Below, piece by piece: positions 14,903 through 20,179 of a stretch of DNA of 20,179 nt. The notes below the pieces were generated by a model. The model worked only from the letters and a program-made list of their open reading frames with translations, was not told where the DNA came from and did not search any database. A program made the position numbers and the translations under genes. Positions within the stretch are counted from its first letter, which is position 1. The number at the start of each line of letters is the position of its first letter. This DNA is from DATFAS01 sp035254305 (GTDB taxonomy: Bacteria; Bacillota; Bacilli; Aneurinibacillales; RAOX-1). The stretch lies in assembly GCA_035254305.1 (NCBI GenBank), contig DATFAS010000258.1:1-20179 (forward strand), in the 5' to 3' direction.

Positions 14903-15214
14903 ATGACATTGAATGCAGTGTTTATGTTTGTAGCTCCCGAGGCGGATACGGAAAAGCATCGGACAGTTGTGGAAACACCCGGAGTGAGACTGACGGTGGT
15001 TGGAGTGAATAATTATCTAGAGGCAGAAAAGGTCGCTAAGGAACTCACAGATCAAGGAGCGACTATCATTGAACTTTGTGCGGGATTCGGTAACGAAGGT
15101 GTTGCAGTAGTAAATAATGCGGTGAAAAATAAAGCGGTAGTTGGAGTCGTTCGTTTTGATAGGCATCCAGGCCTTGGATTCAAAAGCGGTGATGATATTC
15201 CCAGCTTCTTGTAA
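14903..15214 (+). CDS. DUF6506 family protein
   Basis: This 103-residue protein of unknown function fits DUF6506 as I recall it: an N-terminal LNAVFMFVAP strand, a polar TEKHRTVVETP segment, a VRLTVVGV strand, ELCAGFGNEGVAVVNNAV and a closing VVRFDRHPGLG. It has an alpha/beta pattern and one cysteine (ELCAGFG). There is no signal peptide or membrane segment. It has a strong TAGGAGGG before its ATG, 57 bases after the SDR and 56 before the butanediol dehydrogenase. Its place inside a catabolic operon suggests a link to acetoin, butanediol or their by-products, but its reaction is not known. Confidence 0.65.
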   Translation: MTLNAVFMFVAPEADTEKHRTVVETPGVRLTVVGVNNYLEAEKVAKELTDQGATIIELCAGFGNEGVAVVNNAVKNKAVVGVVRFDRHPGLGFKSGDDIPSFL

Positions 15215-15270
15215 ACATCCAAAATGCAATTAACATTCACATCTTTTATTAAATACGAGGAGGAACATAT

Positions 15271-16326
15271 ATGAAAGCTGCGGTATGGTATGACATTCGT
15301 AATGTCCGAGTGGAAGAAGTGAGAGAACCGAAGATTGAACCAGGAATGGTAAAAATTCGTGTGAAATGGTGCGGTATTTGTGGAACGGATTTACATGAGT
15401 ATCTGGCTGGGCCCATTTTTCTCCCTATTGAACCCCATCCCTTAACGAATGAAAAGGTTCCCCTTATTCTGGGACATGAATTTTCCGGCGATGTAATTGA
15501 AATAGGTGAAGGCGTATCCAAGGTAAAAGTTGGCGACCGTGTGATCGTAGAACCAGTACTGGCATGTGGGACTTGTAAGCCATGTAAAAATGGAAAATAT
15601 AATATATGCGATAAACTCGGGTTCCACGGATTAAGTGGTGGGGGAGGCGGTTTTTCTGAAATCACTATGGTTAAAGAAGCCATGGTGCATAAAATACCAG
15701 ATAATATGACCTACGAACAAGGAGCTTTGGTTGAACCGACAGCGGTCGCAGTACATGCTGTTAGAGAAAGTAATTTGAGAGCAGGAGATTCCTGTGTCGT
15801 TTTTGGTACAGGTCCCATTGGATTACTTGTCATACAGGCGGCTAAACTGGCTGGTGCTAGTTGTATTATTGCTGTTGAGATCTCAGAAGAAAGACAGAAA
15901 TTAGCTAGAGAACTCGGTGCTCATTATACCATTAATCCATTAAAAGAAGATGTCGTTCAAACCATTCATCAAATAATTGATGGTGGAGCGGATGTTTGCT
16001 TTGAAGTAACAGGTGTTGAACCATGTATCAATGATGCCATTAACAGTTCAAAAACAGATGGTCAAGTTATTATTGTAAGTATATGGGAAAAACCTGTATC
16101 CATACATCTGAATCATATTGTATTAAAAGAACGCCAATTAAAAGGAATCATCTGTTATAGGAATATTTTCCCTTCCGTTATCCAGTTAATTTCAGAAGGG
16201 AGATTAAAGGTTGATTCGATCATTACCCAAAGGATTAATATCAATAGCATTGTGGAAGAAGGGTTTGAAGAACTCGTTAAAAACAAGTCGCATATAAAAA
16301 TTCTGGTTTCGCCTGATTCAAAATAA
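15271..16326 (+). CDS. bdhA: 2,3-butanediol dehydrogenase (zinc-dependent MDR)
   Basis: This 351-residue medium-chain alcohol dehydrogenase close to BdhA/ButB oxidises (R,R)- or meso-2,3-butanediol to acetoin with NAD+. The catalytic zinc site uses Cys37 (CGICGTDLHE), His69/Glu70 (GHE). A four-cysteine structural zinc site is formed by Cys99, Cys102, Cys105 and Cys113. GTGPIGLLVIQAA is the nucleotide-binding loop, and the EYLAGPIFLP segment after the first motif is typical of butanediol dehydrogenases. B. subtilis BdhA is 346 residues. A strong GAGGAGG precedes the ATG. It follows DUF6506 in the same apparent operon and would feed acetoin to AcoABCL. Sorbitol or threonine dehydrogenase activity is less likely in this context. 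Confidence 0.88.
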   Translation: MKAAVWYDIRNVRVEEVREPKIEPGMVKIRVKWCGICGTDLHEYLAGPIFLPIEPHPLTNEKVPLILGHEFSGDVIEIGEGVSKVKVGDRVIVEPVLACGTCKPCKNGKYNICDKLGFHGLSGGGGGFSEITMVKEAMVHKIPDNMTYEQGALVEPTAVAVHAVRESNLRAGDSCVVFGTGPIGLLVIQAAKLAGASCIIAVEISEERQKLARELGAHYTINPLKEDVVQTIHQIIDGGADVCFEVTGVEPCINDAINSSKTDGQVIIVSIWEKPVSIHLNHIVLKERQLKGIICYRNIFPSVIQLISEGRLKVDSIITQRININSIVEEGFEELVKNKSHIKILVSPDSK

Positions 16327-16427
16327 TAAAAAGTCTGCTTCATATTAAAATGAAGAAGTGGATTTTAAAGGTAATTCGTGGTGTAGTTAGTAATTTTTCA
16401 TATAACTCTTAAGCAAAGGTGTTGATT

Positions 16428-16793
16428 ATGGTAAAGGAAATGGTCATTCATCTTCCAAAAAATTTATCGATAGCAAAACTAATTGAATTTGTAAATAAAG
16501 CAAACAAGTACAAAAGTGATGTCATAATTGATATGAAACATTTTAAAACCAATGGCAAAAGCCTTTTAAGCTTTTCTTTAGCAGTTTTGGAAGGTAATAA
16601 GATCTTGATTCGAGCTGAAGGATCTGACGCATTACAGGCGATAGAACATCTATCAAGTATTTTTAAACTCGAAGAAGAAAAAATAGGGGATAAGGAGACC
16701 AAGACTTATGACACCGTTTTTAGGGGAAATGGTTGGAACCATGATCCTTATGATTTTGATCGGAGGGGTTGTAGCGGGAGTTCTCTTGAATAA
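16428..16793 (+). CDS. HPr/Crh-like protein without the active-site histidine
   Basis: Residues 1-85 align well with HPr, the phosphocarrier of the sugar phosphotransferase system: FVNKANKYKSDVIID, then TNGKSLLSFSLAVLEG and ILIRAEGSDALQAIEHL. At the HPr His15 position the segment reads KNLSIAKL, so histidine is replaced by Ser14, and the Arg-Pro that follow are also absent. The regulatory serine (Ser46 of HPr) is kept as Ser45 in GKS. Crh of Bacillus likewise lacks His15 and acts as a CcpA corepressor. The ATG at 16428 has AAAGG eight bases before it. After the HPr domain the frame continues 36 residues and overlaps the next gene by 86 bases (see findings). PTS phosphotransfer activity is not expected. 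Confidence 0.68.
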   Translation: MVKEMVIHLPKNLSIAKLIEFVNKANKYKSDVIIDMKHFKTNGKSLLSFSLAVLEGNKILIRAEGSDALQAIEHLSSIFKLEEEKIGDKETKTYDTVFRGNGWNHDPYDFDRRGCSGSSLE

Positions 16794-17532
16794 GTCTAAA
16801 GCACAAAATTCAGGATGGATCGTGATTACATTAGGGGCGGGCTTGGCAGTTACCATTGCTATTTATATTGCTGGAGGAATTAGTGGTGCACATTTAAATC
16901 CCGCAGTAACGTTGGGCTTGGCTGTCATTGGTTTATTTCCATGGACTATGGTTCCCATCTATGTTTTAGGCCAAATGATTGGGGCTATTTTAGGATCAAC
17001 CGTTGTGTTTTTACTTTACTTTCCGCACTGGGAAGAGACTGAAAACCCCGAGTTAAAATTAGCCGTTTTTTCTACAAGCCCAGCAATTTCAAATCCGTTT
17101 GCTAATCTTTTAAGTGAAATAATTGGCACATTCGTTCTTGTATTTGGGATCTTGGGAATTGGTGCAAATAAATTTACAGAAGGACTTAATCCATTAATTA
17201 TTGGACTCTTCGTTGTTGGTATCGGCCTTTCACTTGGCGGGCCAACAGGTTATGCTATTAACCCAGCTCGTGACCTAGGTCCACGGATTGCTCATTTTAT
17301 ACTCCCTATTTCAGGAAAAGGATCTTCAAATTGGAATTATGCTTGGATACCCGTATTAGGCCCCATAATCGGAGGGAGTGGAGGAGCCCTATTTTATAAG
17401 GAAATCTATAGCGGAAACGCTTCACTAGCCATCTTGGAACTATGTGCGGTTCTAACTGCATGTATTACACTATTATATTTCCAAAATAAAAAGTCTGAAA
17501 AATATAGTAAAGATCAAACCAAAATAGCGTAA
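16708..17532 (+). CDS. Aquaglyceroporin / glycerol facilitator (MIP family)
   Basis: This 274-residue channel protein has six predicted membrane helices and two pore loops: GAHLNPAVTLG (first NPA 64-66) and GYAINPARDLGPR (second NPA 185-187). The Asp after the Arg of the second loop and the G-P-R that follows are typical of GlpF-type aquaglyceroporins, not water-only channels. It would let glycerol or similar small polyols, plausibly 2,3-butanediol, cross the membrane passively. The ATG at 16708 has GGAG upstream (16694-16697) and starts inside the 3' end of the HPr-like frame, so the two are cotranscribed. No glycerol kinase or dehydrogenase is nearby, and the neighbours handle butanediol and acetoin, making the substrate uncertain. 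Confidence 0.87.
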   Translation: MTPFLGEMVGTMILMILIGGVVAGVLLNKSKAQNSGWIVITLGAGLAVTIAIYIAGGISGAHLNPAVTLGLAVIGLFPWTMVPIYVLGQMIGAILGSTVVFLLYFPHWEETENPELKLAVFSTSPAISNPFANLLSEIIGTFVLVFGILGIGANKFTEGLNPLIIGLFVVGIGLSLGGPTGYAINPARDLGPRIAHFILPISGKGSSNWNYAWIPVLGPIIGGSGGALFYKEIYSGNASLAILELCAVLTACITLLYFQNKKSEKYSKDQTKIA

Positions 17533-17565
17533 TTGAGTTATTATACATCTCTTAAATAAATTACT

Positions 17566-17594
17566 TAGGGGTTTCATCAAGAATGAAACCCCTA
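17566..17594. terminator. Hairpin after the aquaglyceroporin gene
   Basis: TAGGGGTTTCAT (17566-17577) pairs perfectly with ATGAAACCCCTA (17583-17594) around a five-base loop. No T-run follows on the + strand, so it may define the 3' end of the transcript in another way. It separates the channel gene from acoR. Confidence 0.65.
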
Positions 17595-17613
17595 AAATAG
17601 AATCAAAAAAATA

Positions 17614-17642
17614 TTGAAAGCGCTGACTTTAAAAAATATTAT
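17614..17642 (+). promoter_or_regulatory. acoR promoter overlapped by a cre-like CcpA site
   Basis: TTGAAA (17614-17619), 17 bases, TATTAT (17637-17642) fit a sigma-A promoter for acoR. The same start position carries TTGAAAGCGCTGACTT (17614-17629), which matches the cre consensus WTGNNARCGNWWWCAW in 14 of 16 positions including the central CG. CcpA binding here would block the -35 region. CcpA repression of acoR is known in B. subtilis. Confidence 0.68.
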
Positions 17643-17760
17643 AAGATTAGACATGAACTTCTATCCCATAAACATACCTTGTAAAACCCGGGAAGTAATC
17701 TTGTCATTCCTAGTATTTTAGTCCTTTTATCATGTTAAACAGGTAGTAGGAGGGGGTTTA

Positions 17761-19632
17761 ATGATAGAATCAACATTGTCTTTAAATACATGGAAGCGTT
17801 TTGTGAATGAAGGGGTGCTTGATTCGTCTCGCCTAAATAAAATGATCACAGAATCCTGGTATCGTTCCCGGGATGCACAGGTCAATCCGAACTTAGGGAT
17901 GGGAAGTTATGTGTTAACAAAAGATCAATTTCATTCCCAAAAAGAAAAGAATTCTTTGCTTCTGGATATTGCCCAGCCTCATTTAGAAAGAATGAAGCAC
18001 TTTACGAAAGAGTTGGGAATGATGGCGCTATTGATTGATCCAGAAGGTTATGTTCTATTCTTAACGGGGAATCGGGAAGTCAAAAATGAGGCTCAAAAAA
18101 TCAATTTTGTGCAGGGGGTACGTTGGACTGAAAGTGAGGTGGGAACAAATGCTATAGGAACGGCACTTCAAACTGGAGCCCCGATCATGGTTACCGGTAC
18201 GGAACACTATTCGATTGCCTCTCACCGTTGGAGTTGTGCTGCTTCTCCCATTCGTACCGATGATGGAAAGGTCATTGGAATTCTTGATGTTACCTGTCCG
18301 CTTGACCGTACCCATCCATATATGCTTGGCATAGTAACATCGGCCGCTTATTCCATTGAACGCGATATAAGCATCCGACTTCATAAGGATGAGATGGAAC
18401 TCATCTATTGTTCTATGGATATCATCGAAACGGATCAACCAGTATTAATTTGCAATCATAAGCAACATGTGGTTGCTGCAAGCAGATCTATCCGTCAGAT
18501 TCCCGAATGGAAGGGAATGAAGGGCTTTAAGATAAAAGAATATGGTTTTCTCATTCAAATGGAAGTGCCTATGTTTTCAAACGATCATGGCGGTTTAATT
18601 GGAAAGTGCATTTATCTCATGGAAACTTCAGGGAAAGAGCCGGATAAATTATACCCTGCTGCAAAACCATTTTATTGCAAGGGGGAAGTGGGTAAAAGTA
18701 AATCCTTCCAACAAACACTAGATGAAATGAAACACGTGGCACCTACAGATGCAAGCGTCTATATTTTAGGGGAGACGGGAACGGGAAAAGAAGTGATTGC
18801 CCAAAGCATCCATGAAAACAGTTCACGTAAAAATGGCCCTTTTATTGCGGTGAATTGTGGTGCGATTCCAAAAGAACTGATGGAAAGCGAACTGTTCGGC
18901 TATGCTGAAGGGGCATTTACAGGCGCTCGGCGTCAAGGGTACAAGGGAAAGTTTGAACAAGCCAATCACGGAACCATTTTTCTTGATGAAATCGGTGAAA
19001 TTCCCCATTCTATGCAAGTGGCTCTTTTGCGTGTTCTACAGGAACGTAAGATAACTCCTGTCGGAAGCACGAAGGAGATTCCCTTAGACATTCGCATTAT
19101 TGCCGCGACTCATCGTGACCTTCGCCAACTCGTAAATGAGGGGAAATTTCGCGAAGATTTGTACTATCGTCTCCATGTTTATCCCATCCAAGTGCCCCCA
19201 TTACGGGAAAGAAAAGAAGATATTCCTCATTTAGTACGATATTTTTGCCAAACACATCATTGGGAAGCAGAGCTGCCGCCAGAATTTTTTGATAGGCTTA
19301 TGGAATATCATTGGCCCGGAAATATCCGTGAACTGTTTAATGTGCTTGAACGGCTCCAAATCCTATCGCAGGGTGGAAGGAAAGAGCCACTCCAAATGTT
19401 GGATTTGCTAGATTCATTTGATTGGATTAAAATGTGTTCTACATCACAGACTGAATCCCTAAAAATCGAAGTTTCAATTTCAAACTCTTCGCTGACTTTA
19501 CGGGAAAAAATCCAAAAAGAGCAAATGATTGATGCCTTGCAAAGAACCAAAGGAAATGTTTCGTTGGCGGCTCAATTATTAGCTGTTCCCAGAAGTACGT
19601 TCTATAAAAGACTACAGAAATTCAATTTATAA
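17761..19632 (+). CDS. acoR: Sigma-54-dependent activator of acetoin catabolism
   Basis: This 623-residue bacterial enhancer-binding protein consists of an N-terminal sensor with a GAF domain (about 65-205; FVQGVRWTESEVGTNAIGTAL is the AcoR-type GAF signature), a linker (about 206-305), an AAA+ domain (about 310-535) and a Fis-type HTH (about 588-620). It has Walker A GETGTGKE (337-344), the sigma-54-contacting GAFTGA (384-389), Walker B IFLDEIGE and WPGNIREL. AcoR of B. subtilis is about 605 residues. AGGAGGGGG precedes the ATG. It activates acoABCL and, by the shared dyad, probably lipL-lipA. It lies 3.9 kb after acoL, not directly next to it as in B. subtilis. Confidence 0.95.
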   Translation: MIESTLSLNTWKRFVNEGVLDSSRLNKMITESWYRSRDAQVNPNLGMGSYVLTKDQFHSQKEKNSLLLDIAQPHLERMKHFTKELGMMALLIDPEGYVLFLTGNREVKNEAQKINFVQGVRWTESEVGTNAIGTALQTGAPIMVTGTEHYSIASHRWSCAASPIRTDDGKVIGILDVTCPLDRTHPYMLGIVTSAAYSIERDISIRLHKDEMELIYCSMDIIETDQPVLICNHKQHVVAASRSIRQIPEWKGMKGFKIKEYGFLIQMEVPMFSNDHGGLIGKCIYLMETSGKEPDKLYPAAKPFYCKGEVGKSKSFQQTLDEMKHVAPTDASVYILGETGTGKEVIAQSIHENSSRKNGPFIAVNCGAIPKELMESELFGYAEGAFTGARRQGYKGKFEQANHGTIFLDEIGEIPHSMQVALLRVLQERKITPVGSTKEIPLDIRIIAATHRDLRQLVNEGKFREDLYYRLHVYPIQVPPLRERKEDIPHLVRYFCQTHHWEAELPPEFFDRLMEYHWPGNIRELFNVLERLQILSQGGRKEPLQMLDLLDSFDWIKMCSTSQTESLKIEVSISNSSLTLREKIQKEQMIDALQRTKGNVSLAAQLLAVPRSTFYKRLQKFNL

Positions 19633-19659
19633 AAGATTTTACCACTAAAGGTATCATAT

Positions 19660-19704
19660 AAGGCTGTCCCAAAGGGCTAATACGATCTAAGGGCGGCCTT
19701 TTTT
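19660..19704 (+). terminator. Terminator of acoR
   Basis: AAGGCTGTCCC (19660-19670) can pair with GGGCGGCCTT (19691-19700) with one wobble and one bulge, followed by TTTT. The loop is long (20 bases), and the stem resembles the AAGGCTGTC terminator at 4917. Confidence 0.7.
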
Positions 19705-20179
19705 CATATTGGGAAAGGTTATTAATTGCCTCTATTAGCCTCCTGTTTGGTAGTGTATTCTGGACAGATCCACTATACTAAAGAATGGGGTGCTTTTTGT
19801 ATTTTATAAAGCATATAGTCAAGATTGGTAATAAAACCTTAAAAAACCAACAGGCTCAACTACAATAGTCAATTATTTAGATGCAAAGTTTGAGTTAATA
19901 ATGATAGCCCAGTAACAAGTAAAAGAAATAGTCGGTTTCAATAGCTACCAAGTCAGAAGTGAACGAGTGATCAAAACATTACATGCACGTTTCATATAGT
20001 CGTGACATTGCCCATTGTCAATCCATTTTGGACATACCAATGTGTATTCCAAATAAATAATTTTACACGAATATGGATGTGTTGTATAGTACTTCAATAA
20101 TTTGCCACAAAATTGTGATTAGTGTCACTGAGATAATTAAAATGTATAATAAAATTAATTTTAATATACTTATAAAGAG
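19705..20179. other. 475-base end region without a recognisable gene
   Basis: Both strands are broken by many stops, and only very short frames exist. Base use is AT-rich, like an intergenic region or a decayed gene. A few stretches (for example near 19794-19860) give 28-codon frames without recognisable families. The only supportable signal is the Fnr/CRP-type box and -10 elements near the right edge. Confidence 0.5.
20114..20155 (+). promoter_or_regulatory. Fnr/CRP-type box followed by -10-like sequences
   Basis: TGTGA-TTAGTG-TCACT (20114-20129) matches the Bacillus Fnr box TGTGA-N6-TCACA except the last base. Downstream, TATAAT (20145-20150) and TAAAAT (20150-20155) can serve as -10 hexamers. 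With the second, the box centre falls near -40.5, close to the -41.5 used by class II activators. The gene it would control starts beyond the window. Confidence 0.42.

Noticed and set aside
15249..15683. 144-codon open frame on the - strand across bdhA
   Set aside because: It is antisense to a well-conserved dehydrogenase gene, has Pro/Ser-rich composition typical of antisense frames, and no ribosome binding site. The other long - strand frames within acoB, acoC, acoL and acoR were rejected for the same reason.
16338..16355. CTTCAT...ATGAAG hairpin after bdhA as a terminator
   Set aside because: Only six AT-rich pairs and no T-run; too weak to call. Read-through into the HPr-like gene is possible.
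19745..19790. Possible insertion sequence end (TAGTGTATTCTGGACAG and nearby CACTATACTA)
   Set aside because: No paired terminal repeat, target duplication or transposase frame was found; the short inverted match is within chance for AT-rich DNA.

Overview
The window reads as chromosomal DNA from a low-GC, Gram-positive endospore-former relative (Bacillaceae sensu lato: Bacillus, Neobacillus or similar). Supporting this are strong AGGAGG-type ribosome binding sites before most genes, AT-rich spacers, intrinsic terminators, a CcpA cre-like site, and gene families typical of Bacillus (AcoR, LipL, BdhA, a Crh/HPr-like protein, DUF1003, DUF6506). The species cannot be named from the sequence alone.

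Left part (1-6450), mixed housekeeping and accessory genes. It opens with the tail of an unidentified gene. A promoter follows, with a FadR-like operator, in front of a broken MBL-fold hydrolase remnant and an intact MaoC/PhaJ-type hotdog hydratase. Then come a CE4 polysaccharide deacetylase lipoprotein (-), a zinc-ribbon threonine-synthase-like PLP enzyme (+), a DUF1003 membrane protein (-), a second CE4 deacetylase lipoprotein (+), an isochorismatase-family cysteine hydrolase (-) divergent from an Lrp/AsnC regulator (+), and an unrecognised 104-residue protein (-).

Middle part (6451-13894), the acetoin dehydrogenase regulon. A roughly 730-base spacer carries a cold-shock-protein fossil with its terminator, then a 29-base dyad and a -24/-12 (sigma-54/SigL) promoter. 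These precede lipL-like and lipA genes, which build the lipoyl cofactor. After a terminator, a second copy of the same dyad and a near-perfect -24/-12 promoter precede acoABCL, encoding the complete acetoin dehydrogenase complex (E1 alpha, E1 beta, lipoylated E2, E3). The shared dyad is the best candidate for the AcoR upstream activating sequence. It implies that making the E2 cofactor is switched on together with the enzyme that needs it.

Right part (13895-19632), 2,3-butanediol entry and control. A short-chain dehydrogenase of the acetoin reductase/butanediol dehydrogenase type (broken by a one-base frameshift), a DUF6506 protein and a zinc-dependent 2,3-butanediol dehydrogenase form one apparent operon that would feed acetoin into AcoABCL. 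Next comes an HPr/Crh-like protein lacking the catalytic histidine, overlapping an aquaglyceroporin gene, and then acoR, the sigma-54 activator. acoR has its own sigma-A-type promoter overlapped by a cre-like site, so glucose repression probably acts through acoR.

The last 550 bases hold a terminator, no recognisable gene, and an Fnr/CRP-type box with -10-like sequences near the end, suggesting that an oxygen- or redox-controlled gene starts outside the window. No tRNA, rRNA, CRISPR array or intact mobile element was seen.
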